Source: CBDIBC01 sp965276635 (GTDB taxonomy: Bacteria; Actinomycetota; Acidimicrobiia; Acidimicrobiales; Palsa-688). From it: a stretch of 64,000 nucleotides of DNA. Positions 7,668-15,765 of this stretch are shown in pieces; position 1 is the first letter of the stretch; every line of letters starts with the position of its first letter. The position numbers were made by a program, and so were the translations under genes. The notes beneath the pieces are model-generated. The model ran no database searches. It was given only the letters and a program-made list of their open reading frames with translations, and had not been told where the DNA came from. The stretch is from contig CBDIBC010000005.1 in the NCBI GenBank assembly GCA_965276635.1, positions 682,001 to 746,000 on the forward strand, given 5' to 3'.

Positions 7668-9773
7668 TCAGCGCCCCTCCGGTACGAGCACGCAGCGGCA
7701 GCCACCGTGGGCGGGGGGATGCAGCTGGCCGGTGGGAAAGGTGTCGCCGCGGGCGATGCTGCCGGCCAGCGCGTTGTCGTCGCAGTCCGGGCAGGGGCCA
7801 TCGGCGTCATCGACCAGCCAGCGGACGTGGCTGCCAGCCGGGGTGGCCTGGAACAAGCCACGATTGAACGCGGCGGCCACCACGTCGGACGCGGCCCGCT
7901 CGATGCGTTGCGTCTTCCACTCCCGGTATGCGGAGCTGAGGGCGTCGACCAGGACGCTCTGGTCGTCACCGGCCGCGTCGCGCACCGCTTGTGACAGGCG
8001 ACGGCGCAGAGGCACGGTCACCGCGGTGGCCAGCTCCTCGGCCAGATCGTCGATCTGGCCCGGGTCGGCCGGCGCCGAGACCTTCATCCCGGCGTCGGTG
8101 GCCACAGCCACGGCATAGGCGACGCCGGCGTTGACCGCGTCGACCAGGTGGGGGCTGGCGGCGTCGACGAAGCGGGCGGCGTGGGCGTCGGGCTCGGGAA
8201 GGAAGGTGGCGGCCTTCGGTGAGCGACGCAGGCCGCGCAACCGGTCGAGCAGGTCGTTCTGCTCGTCCTGCAGCACCCGCTTGAGCTTCCGGGTGAGGGC
8301 GACCTCCACGTCGAGCGTGCCGTCGTCACGACGCTGCAACAGGGCTTCGTCGATGTCCGAACGGGCCGACTCCTCCGCCGCCGCGGCCGGCTCGTCGTCG
8401 GTGTCGCGTATGACGGTGACGCGCTCGACGACCGCCGCGGTGGTGACCTCTCCGCCAGTGGCGATGTCGGCCCGCAAGCTGTCGGTGGCCTCCAACGTCG
8501 CCACCCCCGCAGCTCCCGTCGGCTCGGTCGGCTCCGCCGAGGTGTCACCCTGGGTGGCGCCGCGCCGCCCGCGCCCTGGCTTGGTCGCCGGTCGAGCCGA
8601 TTCCTTCGTGCGCCGGGCCACGGTGCGATCCGAGCGCACCCGCACCGGCCGCACCGTGGACGAGGAGTCGCTGCTCGCCGACGACGTGGTCTCCGATGCC
8701 GCAGTGGTTCCCGGTGTCGCAGTGGTTCCCGGTGTCGCAGTGGTTCCCGATGGCGACAGGCGGGCGGTGGGGACAGCGTCACTGGCCAGGATGCGCACCG
8801 ATCCCGGCCGATCGACGTCGCCGCTCGGCTCGGCGTCGGCGGCTCCCTCGGGTCCGGCAGCGGCGGAGGACCGCTCGGGGCCGGGTTCGTCGTCGTCAAC
8901 CTGGTCGCCCGCGTCCAGCGTGGCGGGCGGCGAGTCCGTGGGCACCGGCGGGATGGTCAACTCCGAGCTGGTGGCGTCGGCGTCGACCTCGGCGACGGCA
9001 TCGTGGGGGAGCTCGCGTTCCATCCGCTTGCCCGCCTCGTCGGCTGCCACTCGGGCCTCCAGGTCCGCCCGCTGCAGCTCGAGGGTGACCTCGTCGAGGG
9101 TGCGGCGCACCAGTCCGTAGGAGTCGAGCAGACGCTCACGACCGGCCCGGAGCTGCTCGATCTGGACGGTGGCCACCCGTCGCCGCCGGGAGAGATCGGT
9201 GAGGATCTTCTCACGGACGGCCTGGGCACCCTCCACGGTGAGGCGACGATCCTGCTGGGCCTGCTCGCGCATGGCCTCGGCCTCGGCGCGAGCCCGGTCG
9301 ATCACCGCCTCCGCCTCGGCGTTCGCCGCCGACCGGATGCTGTCTGCCGTGGCCTGCGCCTCGGCCGTGGCCACCGAGAGGCGGGAGTCGGCGTCGGCGC
9401 GCACCTCCCCCGCCTGCTGGCGGGCTTCCTCCACCAGCCGCCGGGAGTCGTCCTCGGCCTTGACCCGCATATCAGCGGCGGCGCTGCGCGCCGTGCGCAG
9501 GATGGCGGCGGTCTCGTCACCGACCATCTGCATGAGAGTCTCTTCGTCGATCACCGGACGAGCGTTGGCCGCCGCCTCAGCCGGGGGCGCCGCCGCCTCC
9601 AGCTCGTCGACCCGGTTCTGCAGCGTCCGGACCTCACCGGCGACCTGGCCGAGGAAACGGCGCACCTCGTCGGGGTCGTACCCCCGGCGGACCACGGAAA
9701 AGTCCCGCTGAGCAAGGTGATCGGCGGAGAGGCCGTCGCGCCGCGACACCGCCCGGACATGGTCTTCGGCCAT
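7668..9773 (-). CDS. DivIVA-domain coiled-coil protein with C-terminal phage-head-type (MuF/SPP1 gp7-like) Cys/His module
   Basis: 701 residues from ATG 9773. Residues about 10-60 match a DivIVA domain (R-D-F-S-V-V-R-R-G-Y-D-P-D-E-V-R-R-F-L). Then comes a long Ala/Glu/Arg coiled coil to about 270, and a Thr/Ser/Pro-rich linker with a TTATPG repeat. A folded C-terminal region starts near residue 480. It ends in C661-x2-C664, then H-P-P-A-H689-G-G-C692-R-C694, the Cys/His signature seen at the end of phage head morphogenesis (Mu F/SPP1 gp7-like) proteins. DivIVA parts target curved membrane or septum and scaffold partners; what the C-terminal module does here is unknown. The start is chosen by the TACGCT -10 element 6 nt upstream; an upstream GTG/ATG in frame would overlap the kinase gene. 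Confidence 0.82.
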   Translation of the reverse strand: MAEDHVRAVSRRDGLSADHLAQRDFSVVRRGYDPDEVRRFLGQVAGEVRTLQNRVDELEAAAPPAEAAANARPVIDEETLMQMVGDETAAILRTARSAAADMRVKAEDDSRRLVEEARQQAGEVRADADSRLSVATAEAQATADSIRSAANAEAEAVIDRARAEAEAMREQAQQDRRLTVEGAQAVREKILTDLSRRRRVATVQIEQLRAGRERLLDSYGLVRRTLDEVTLELQRADLEARVAADEAGKRMERELPHDAVAEVDADATSSELTIPPVPTDSPPATLDAGDQVDDDEPGPERSSAAAGPEGAADAEPSGDVDRPGSVRILASDAVPTARLSPSGTTATPGTTATPGTTAASETTSSASSDSSSTVRPVRVRSDRTVARRTKESARPATKPGRGRRGATQGDTSAEPTEPTGAAGVATLEATDSLRADIATGGEVTTAAVVERVTVIRDTDDEPAAAAEESARSDIDEALLQRRDDGTLDVEVALTRKLKRVLQDEQNDLLDRLRGLRRSPKAATFLPEPDAHAARFVDAASPHLVDAVNAGVAYAVAVATDAGMKVSAPADPGQIDDLAEELATAVTVPLRRRLSQAVRDAAGDDQSVLVDALSSAYREWKTQRIERAASDVVAAAFNRGLFQATPAGSHVRWLVDDADGPCPDCDDNALAGSIARGDTFPTGQLHPPAHGGCRCVLVPEGR
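8704..8751. repeat. 18-bp in-frame direct repeat, about 2.7 copies
   Basis: GTGGTTCCCGGTGTCGCA (plus-strand reading) is repeated in tandem within the linker of the DivIVA-like protein. It encodes T-T-A-T-P-G units on the minus strand. Probably slippage-prone linker DNA. Confidence 0.85.
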
Positions 9774-9777
9774 GGGT

Positions 9778-12441
9778 TCAGCGTATTGCGGTGCGCTGCC
9801 CAACTGTGCGATCGCCAGGCCCGGGCGCCGGGCCCGCCCCACCTGCCGGTAGGCGGACGATGACCGTCGACCCGCGCCCCGGGCTCGAGCGGCACGTCAC
9901 CCGACCACCCATCCCCTGGCTGACCCGTTGGACGAGGGTCAACCCGAGCCCCAGGCCACCGTAGCTGCGGGTGTCGGAGCTGTCGCCCTGGACGAACTCG
10001 CCGAAGGCGGCGGCCTGCTCGTCGGGGGTCATGCCCTTGCCGCGGTCGGTGACGGCCAGGTCCACCCAACCTCGCGTCGCCCCATTCGCCGAACGGGCCC
10101 GAGCCGGTCCGGCAGAGATGACGACCCGGCCGCCGAGCGGCGAGAACTTCACCGCGTTGTCGATCAGCTCGTCGAGGGCGAGGGCCAGCCAGCGACGATC
10201 GGCATTGACCGACGGCGTCTCGGCGACAGATCGCGACACGAGGGTGTGGGTCGGCGGCAGCCGGGACTCCCAGGCGGCCACCACGCCGGTCACCAGCGTG
10301 GCCACGTCTACCGGCTCGGGGCGCAGGAGGATCCTCCCGGCGCCCGACGAGGCGAAGAACTCGAGCATCTCCACGATGCGCAGCAACCGCTTCGACCCGG
10401 CCAGGATCTCCTCGTGCCAGACACGCGCCCGCTCGGGCGAGACCTCCCGGCGCAGGAGGATGTCGGCGTAGCCCAGTATCCCCGTCAGCGGGGTGCGCAG
10501 CTCGTGGCCGACGCGCGAGAGGAACTCGGTCTTCATCCGCTCGATCTCCCGCTCGCGGCGCAGGTCGCGCAGGACGAGCACCCCGCCCGTCACCTCCCCG
10601 TCCGGGCCGCGGAGGGCACCCACGGACAGGGCCACCGGCACGTCCGCCCCGTGTTGGGGACGGACCGAGCCGAGCGCCGCCCACCGCCCGGGGCCGGGGC
10701 ACCGCATTCGCTGCTCGATGGCGGGAGCGTCCTCGCCGGTCATGCGGAGGATGCGATCGACGGGTTGGCCGACCGCATCCACGCTCGACACGCCGGTGAG
10801 CTCTTCGGCGGCCACGTTGAAGTCCGTGATCCGGCCGGCGGCGTCGGTCGCCGCCAAACCGTCACCCATGCCCGCCACCACGGCTTCCAGGCGGCCGCGG
10901 AGGCGCGTCTCGTCGGCCGCAGCCGTCCGCAGTGCCATGGTCTGCTCTTCCATGGAGTCGACCATGGCGTCGAAGGCAGCACCGAGCGTGCCCACCTCGT
11001 CACGACCGCCGATGCCGGCTCGACTGGCTCGGGCCCCCTCCTGGATCTGGCCGGCGACCACCGTGAGGCGCCGGATCCGGGCGGTGAGGCGGTCGCCGAG
11101 TGCGGCGGCCAGTGCCAGGGCCAGGAGCGTGCCGCCGAGAGAGATGAGGAACAAGGTCCGCAGCAACGAGTTCCGGGTGCCGGTCAGGGCGCTCTCCTGC
11201 GAGGAGAGCACCACGGTGCCGACGCTCTGACCCGGCAGACCCGGGAGCGCCTGGACGGCCACCAGCTGCCCGCTGCTGGCGAACGTCGAGCCGCGTGCGT
11301 CACGCTGGGCAGCCTCGGCGGCAGCCAGGACGGGCGCCCCCAGGGAGGACATCCCGGCCGACGCCACGACCGTACGGTCGGCGACCAGGGCCAGGGCGAC
11401 GGTCGGCGCCAGCGCCCGCCGCTGGCCCAGGTAGCTGTCGTCGAGCGGGGTGACGGTGATCACCTGTCCCAGGACCTTCGAGCCGCTCGTCGGGCACGTC
11501 GGGTAGGCGCCGATCGCCCAGGCCCGACCGCCTGCGATCGACAGGAGGCCGACGCCTGCGCTACGGCAGGACTGGGCGGCGATCACCGGCTCCCTGGCTA
11601 CGCCGGCGATCAGCCCACGATCCACTCCGCTCGTCGCGGCCAGGACGTTCGACGTCTCGTCCACGTAGACGAAACCGCCGACGGGGTAGAGCCCGGCGAC
11701 CTGGTTCAGGCGGTCCGACACCGCCGCGGCTGCGACCGGCGGGCTGCCCGACGCACCAAGCTGCACGAGCGGGTTCGGTGCGGTGGTCCTGAAGTAGCCC
11801 TCCAGATCAGCTGCGACGAACCGGGCGTCCTTGATCGCCTGGGCAGATGAGCCGGCCAGCTGGCCCGCCTCCGAGTGGACACGGGTGGTCAACCGGTTCA
11901 GCTCGCTGCGCTGCAGCGACGAGGAGATCACCCCGGACAGGGCCACGGCCAGGACCAGCACGATGAGCAGGAGGGTCCCCGCCGACCCGACCGTCACCTG
12001 CGCGGCGATGGAGGACCGGCTGGCGCCGACCAGCGCCAGGAACACCACACCGCTCGCCACCACCAGCACCACGCCGGTGGCGACGGTCGACGCACCGGCG
12101 ATCTCCATGATCCCGGCCCCCACCCAGATGGTCCCACCGGCCCAGACCCGCCGGCGCGACGGGCGGTCGGTGGCCCAGTCCGCCGACCCGATCAACAGGA
12201 GGGTCCCGCCGGCGATCCGGCCCAGGCTGACGAGCCGGTCCGGATCGTCGGTCACCAGCAGCGAACCGGTCACGAACGCCGCCACCGCAGTGAGCAGGAA
12301 GCCGGCAGCCATGGCCAGACGGCCCCCAGGGCGGCGGGCAACGAGGTCGGACCGCAGGGCGACCAGTGCCAACCCCGCGGCGGCCACCATCAAGGTGACG
12401 AACTCGGCGGCGAAACCGAAGAGGGCGGTGGCTGAGTACAT
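9778..12441 (-). CDS. Membrane sensor histidine kinase (MASE-like TM, extracytoplasmic, HAMP, PAS, HisKA, HATPase)
   Basis: 887 residues. The N-terminal 170 residues hold five to six hydrophobic helices. About 170-420 is probably extracytoplasmic (Cache-like position). A further helix (L-F-L-I-S-L-G-G-T-L-L-A-L-A-L) leads into a HAMP domain, then a PAS domain (D-G-L-A-A-T-D-A-A-G-R-I-T-D-F-N). The H-box is S-R-V-G-H-E-L-R-T-P-L-T-G, the N-box is D-E-L-I-D-N-A-V-K-F-S, and the G-boxes are D-R-G-K-G-M and G-G-L-G-L-G-L-T. The kinase is therefore complete; its signal is unknown and no response regulator is adjacent. Its stop is 4 nt before the DivIVA-like start, so that gene's promoter lies inside the end of this one. 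Confidence 0.9.
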   Translation of the reverse strand: MYSATALFGFAAEFVTLMVAAAGLALVALRSDLVARRPGGRLAMAAGFLLTAVAAFVTGSLLVTDDPDRLVSLGRIAGGTLLLIGSADWATDRPSRRRVWAGGTIWVGAGIMEIAGASTVATGVVLVVASGVVFLALVGASRSSIAAQVTVGSAGTLLLIVLVLAVALSGVISSSLQRSELNRLTTRVHSEAGQLAGSSAQAIKDARFVAADLEGYFRTTAPNPLVQLGASGSPPVAAAAVSDRLNQVAGLYPVGGFVYVDETSNVLAATSGVDRGLIAGVAREPVIAAQSCRSAGVGLLSIAGGRAWAIGAYPTCPTSGSKVLGQVITVTPLDDSYLGQRRALAPTVALALVADRTVVASAGMSSLGAPVLAAAEAAQRDARGSTFASSGQLVAVQALPGLPGQSVGTVVLSSQESALTGTRNSLLRTLFLISLGGTLLALALAAALGDRLTARIRRLTVVAGQIQEGARASRAGIGGRDEVGTLGAAFDAMVDSMEEQTMALRTAAADETRLRGRLEAVVAGMGDGLAATDAAGRITDFNVAAEELTGVSSVDAVGQPVDRILRMTGEDAPAIEQRMRCPGPGRWAALGSVRPQHGADVPVALSVGALRGPDGEVTGGVLVLRDLRREREIERMKTEFLSRVGHELRTPLTGILGYADILLRREVSPERARVWHEEILAGSKRLLRIVEMLEFFASSGAGRILLRPEPVDVATLVTGVVAAWESRLPPTHTLVSRSVAETPSVNADRRWLALALDELIDNAVKFSPLGGRVVISAGPARARSANGATRGWVDLAVTDRGKGMTPDEQAAAFGEFVQGDSSDTRSYGGLGLGLTLVQRVSQGMGGRVTCRSSPGRGSTVIVRLPAGGAGPAPGPGDRTVGQRTAIR
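9780..9785 (-). promoter_or_regulatory. Leaderless -10 element of the DivIVA-like gene
   Basis: TACGCT on the minus strand, 6 nt before ATG 9773, embedded in the last codons of the kinase gene. It would allow the DivIVA-like gene to be transcribed independently. Confidence 0.5.
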
Positions 12442-12537
12442 GGGCGGTGGCGGTGCCGAGCGGGCTCGGCGCCGCCCTATTGTGCACCGAACGCGCCCAG
12501 GGACCCGGGCGGGACCCCAATCCCTGACCGCCGTCTC

Positions 12538-14268
12538 TCAGCTGCGCGCCGCGGTGGCGGTGACGGAGGCCGGTTGCCGGGCCAGCGACCCCAGGTGGCC
12601 TCCGGCCTGCGCCAGGTCCGACAACGCCTGCTGGAGGGTCGTCACGCCGAACACCTGGAGGTGCGAGCCTGACTCGCGGCGCGCCGCGGCCAGGTCGTCG
12701 GGTGGGACCAGGAAGATCTGCGCGCCCGCCCGCCGGACGGCCACGGCCTTCTGCGCCACCCCGCCGACGGCACCTACGGTCCCGTCCGGGGCGATGGTCC
12801 CGGTGGCGGCGACGCGGTGACCGCCGGTGAGGTTGCCGTTCGACAGGAGATCCAGCAGGCCGAGGGTGAGCGCCAGCCCGGCGGAGGGACCGCCGATGTC
12901 GCCGACCTGGATGGAGACGTCGAAGGGAAGCATGTAGGTCGTCTGCGTCTGGCTCCCGACCCCGAGGAACGGCTGGGTGGGCTTGGCGGGCGTCGCCGGG
13001 CTGCCGCCGACGGCAGGCACCCCCGGCGTCCCCGTCAGGGTCGCCGTCAGGGTCTTGGTCGTCTGCCGACCGCCGGCTCCCGCCCGCACCACTGTCACGG
13101 TCACCGCCGCACCTGGTTTGGCCGCCCGGATGGCAGCCTGGAGCTGGTCGGCCGTGGTGATCGGGGTGCGGTCGATGGCCGTCACCATGTCATTGCACTG
13201 CAGCCCGGCACTGGCCGCCGCCGAGCCGGGCTGGACCAGGGTGATCTGGGCGCCGAGGTTGGACGCCTTCACGGCGTAGCCCAGGCGCGATAAGGCGGCG
13301 ACAGACGCCGCCTCGGTGGAGCCGTTCATCTGTTGCGTGTCCTGGCACCCGAGCTGGCTCGCCGGCGTGCTACCGAGCACGTCGGATGCCGGTACCAGCT
13401 GACTGCCGTCCCGAAAGGTCTTGAGCAGGTGGACCTTGTCGAGGAAGTAGTCCCAGGGTGAAGCCGGCCCGACCAGGACGTCGACCATGAAGAGCTTGCC
13501 GTCGATCACGTGGGCCTTGCCGGACGGGACGACGAGGCGAGCGCAGGGCGTGCCATCCATCAGGGTGAGCGCGCCGGCGCCGCCCGATCGGATCCGGCAC
13601 TCGGGACTGGCCGTGATGGTGGGCGCCGACCCTGGGGCGTACTCGTAGTACTTCCGGGCTCCCCGCTGCAGCTGCACGGTGGCCACGGCCACCACGATCA
13701 CGACGACCACCGCCGCCACCACGGGGATCATCCATCGTCGCCGTGACCGGCCGCTCGCCCGGCGGGTCGACTGCACCCAGTCGTCCATGCTGACCACCGC
13801 GGTAGGCGGGCGCCCAGGCCGCCCACTGACCAGCCGCCTGGCCTCGGCATCGTGGTCGGCGTCGCCATCGGAGAGCACGGTCACGGTCAAGTCCGTGCCG
13901 GCCGCCTCGGCCAGCGTGGCCGCCCAGGCCGGACGCCCGGCCACACCGGCGACCACGATCTCGGTCACGCCGGCGTCGCCGAGCGCACGAGCGAGGGCGC
14001 CCCTCGACCCCCCGCCCGGAGCCGTCGATACTGGCTCGATCAAAACCGTGGCCTCGTCGGCCTCCGGGGCGACGTCGGCAGAAGTCGACGCATCGGCGGT
14101 GGCTGCCTCGGGGACCTTGACGTGGACCACCAGCATGCCGGCGGCCCGTGCCACCCGGCGGGCGACGCGCAACCGCTCCATGGCACCCGGATCCTGGCCG
14201 GGGCCCGCCACCGCGTCGACCAGGACGAGGCATCGACGTCCAGGCACCGGGCCGGCGGCCTCAACCAC
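12538..14268 (-). CDS. Membrane-anchored PDZ-Lon serine protease (YlbL-like) with N-terminal isochorismatase-like domain
   Basis: 576 residues, GTG start. Residues about 12-160 have the order of an isochorismatase-like hydrolase (L-V-L-V-D18-A-V; helix A-R-R-V-A-R-A-A-G; V-V-H-V; I-V-V-A-G-V-A). However, the catalytic Lys is not evident and the Cys position reads G-R-P-A-W. A single membrane helix spans about 180-200. Then come a PDZ domain (about 335-410) and a Lon_C (S16) domain with Ser462 in G-G-P-S-A-G and Lys507 in G-V-A-Q-K-A-V, the Lon dyad. YlbL-type proteases act on the outer face of the membrane; here the extra domain would be cytoplasmic. Typical YlbL proteins are about 340 residues, so the fusion is unusual. 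Confidence 0.85.
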   Translation of the reverse strand: MVEAAGPVPGRRCLVLVDAVAGPGQDPGAMERLRVARRVARAAGMLVVHVKVPEAATADASTSADVAPEADEATVLIEPVSTAPGGGSRGALARALGDAGVTEIVVAGVAGRPAWAATLAEAAGTDLTVTVLSDGDADHDAEARRLVSGRPGRPPTAVVSMDDWVQSTRRASGRSRRRWMIPVVAAVVVVIVVAVATVQLQRGARKYYEYAPGSAPTITASPECRIRSGGAGALTLMDGTPCARLVVPSGKAHVIDGKLFMVDVLVGPASPWDYFLDKVHLLKTFRDGSQLVPASDVLGSTPASQLGCQDTQQMNGSTEAASVAALSRLGYAVKASNLGAQITLVQPGSAAASAGLQCNDMVTAIDRTPITTADQLQAAIRAAKPGAAVTVTVVRAGAGGRQTTKTLTATLTGTPGVPAVGGSPATPAKPTQPFLGVGSQTQTTYMLPFDVSIQVGDIGGPSAGLALTLGLLDLLSNGNLTGGHRVAATGTIAPDGTVGAVGGVAQKAVAVRRAGAQIFLVPPDDLAAARRESGSHLQVFGVTTLQQALSDLAQAGGHLGSLARQPASVTATAARS

Positions 14269-14536
14269 CGGGTCGGTCTCCGCGTCGGTCTACGGGGCGA
14301 TCGCCGTACCAACCGGCGCAGGCCCCGATGAGCGCCCGACGCCTGCCATCGGCCGAGTGAGCGTGGTCTTGTAATATCGGGCCGGTCGTGGTCACATCGT
14401 TCGCGTTGTCGAGATATGAGGTTCGGTGGGAGCCGACGTTGCGTCGCACCCGCACGGACGGACAGCCTGCCACGCCCCCGGGGTGGTGCGGGCTCGCCAC
14501 CCAGCTGCCGGTGCCCGTGGCCCCGGGTCCGCGTCG
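14269..14536. other. Divergent intergenic region
   Basis: 268 bp between the PDZ-Lon gene and a small membrane protein gene. It contains a TAATAT hexamer at 14372-14377 (plus strand), an unusually AT-rich spot that may be a -10 element. I saw no RNA gene, clear operator or terminator. Confidence 0.4.
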
Positions 14537-15007
14537 ATGAGCGACGACCGCAACGGCGACCAGCCGGCGGCGACCGCGCCGCTCGACGCCACCCCGGCCG
14601 CGTTTGCCAGCCCTCCTCCCGACCGTCGGCCTGCGCCGTGGGCTGGTGCGCTCCCCGACGACCAATCAGCCCGGCCGGAGCGGAGCGCGCCACGCGGCGC
14701 CGAGATGGCGCCCGAGCCGCGTCCGACCGGCCAGCCGTGGGCGCGCACCGGTCGACCGGGCCCGGTCCTCACGGTCCCGGCCGGCGCGACCCCACGACGG
14801 GGATCCTCCGCCTCCCCTGAACCGCCACGTCGGGGCTCCGTCAAGGTCGGCCCGCGCCTGATCGATCGGGCCGGACCGGTCCGCCGGATCCGCTCGGCGT
14901 TCACCCTGATCGTCATCGCCGTGGTGCTGGGCGCCATGGGCGCCACCGCGCTGGGCCTGATCGTCTGGGGCTTCTCCCTTGCCATCCGCGGCGCCACCTC
15001 CTCCTGA
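14537..15007 (+). CDS. Small membrane protein with Pro-rich cytoplasmic region
   Basis: 156 residues from ATG 14537. Residues 1-105 are Pro/Ala/Arg-rich and probably disordered. Residues about 122-148 form one hydrophobic helix (F-T-L-I-V-I-A-V-V-L-G-A-M-G-A-T-A-L-G-L-I-V), ending in a short basic tail. No family recognised. Coding is supported by strong G/C preference at third codon positions and by the convincing membrane segment. It lies 64 bp upstream of the HEAT-repeat gene on the same strand and may be co-transcribed with it. Confidence 0.6.
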   Translation: MSDDRNGDQPAATAPLDATPAAFASPPPDRRPAPWAGALPDDQSARPERSAPRGAEMAPEPRPTGQPWARTGRPGPVLTVPAGATPRRGSSASPEPPRRGSVKVGPRLIDRAGPVRRIRSAFTLIVIAVVLGAMGATALGLIVWGFSLAIRGATSS

Positions 15008-15071
15008 ACCTGCTCGCACCGGTACCGACCGACCACCCGACACCGCGCTCACCAGACGGCGAGCCGTAGGC

Positions 15072-15740
15072 ATGGCCGGCCACACCGGCGACGTCGACAC
15101 GGCCCGCCGGGGACTGGCCGACCCGTCTCCGGCCGTGCGGGCCAGCGCCCTGTCCGCCATGGTCCGCCTCGAAGCCCTCACCCACCCCGATCTGCACCGC
15201 GCGCTCGACGACGAGGCCGACCCGGTCCGGTCCCGGGCGTGCGAGCTGGCCGCCCTCCTCACCGGCGCCGACGAGGCGAGCGGACCCGGCGCGGGCCGCT
15301 CATCCGAGCTGATCGACCACGAGCTGATCGAGCACGAGCTGATCGAGCACGAGCTGATCGAGCACGAGCTGATCGAGCACCTCTGCACCCGGACGGGCGA
15401 CGCCAGCGACTCGGTCGCCGAGTCCGCGTGCTTCGCCCTCGGCGAGCTGGGCACCGTGGCCGGCGGCCCACCGGCGGTCGGGATACTGGCGTCGGTCGCC
15501 GGCGCGCACGGCGACCCGTTGGTCAGGGAAGCCGCCGTGGCCGCCCTCGGGGCCATCGGCGACCCCGACGGCCTACCGGCCATCCTGGCCGCTACCACCG
15601 ACAAGCCCGCAGTCCGCCGGAGGGCCGTCCTGGCCTTGGCACCATTCGACGGGCCTGACGTGGACGCAGCTCTGGAGCGGGCCCGCACCGACCGGGACTG
15701 GCAGGTCCGCCAGGCCGCCGAGGACCTCACCGGGGCCTGA
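15072..15740 (+). CDS. HEAT-repeat protein with an in-frame ELIEH minisatellite
   Basis: 222 residues from ATG 15072. Repeating helical pairs of HEAT/PBS-lyase type are visible: D-P-S-P-A-V-R-A-S-A-L-S-A-M near the N-terminus, D-E-A-D-P-V-R-S-R-A-C-E-L-A, S-D-S-V-A-E-S-A-C-F-A-L-G-E-L-G, and D-P-L-V-R-E-A-A-V-A-A-L-G-A-I-G-D-P. These proteins are protein-binding scaffolds; the partner is unknown. Between two HEAT units, residues 79-103 are five tandem copies of E-L-I-[DE]-H encoded by a 15-bp DNA repeat. An upstream in-frame start at 14979 overlaps the previous gene and is less likely. Confidence 0.78.
   Translation: MAGHTGDVDTARRGLADPSPAVRASALSAMVRLEALTHPDLHRALDDEADPVRSRACELAALLTGADEASGPGAGRSSELIDHELIEHELIEHELIEHELIEHLCTRTGDASDSVAESACFALGELGTVAGGPPAVGILASVAGAHGDPLVREAAVAALGAIGDPDGLPAILAATTDKPAVRRRAVLALAPFDGPDVDAALERARTDRDWQVRQAAEDLTGA
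15306..15380. repeat. Coding minisatellite: 5 x 15 bp
   Basis: GAGCTGATCGAGCAC is repeated five times head to tail, the first copy with one change (GAC for GAG). It stays in frame and adds E-L-I-[DE]-H units to the HEAT-repeat protein. The near identity of copies implies recent expansion. Confidence 0.97.
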
Positions 15741-15765
15741 GCGACCGCCACCACGCAGGGCCCTG

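Noticed and set aside
7668..9773. Prophage remnant
   Set aside because: Only one protein has a phage-like module; no integrase, portal, terminase or att site is visible.
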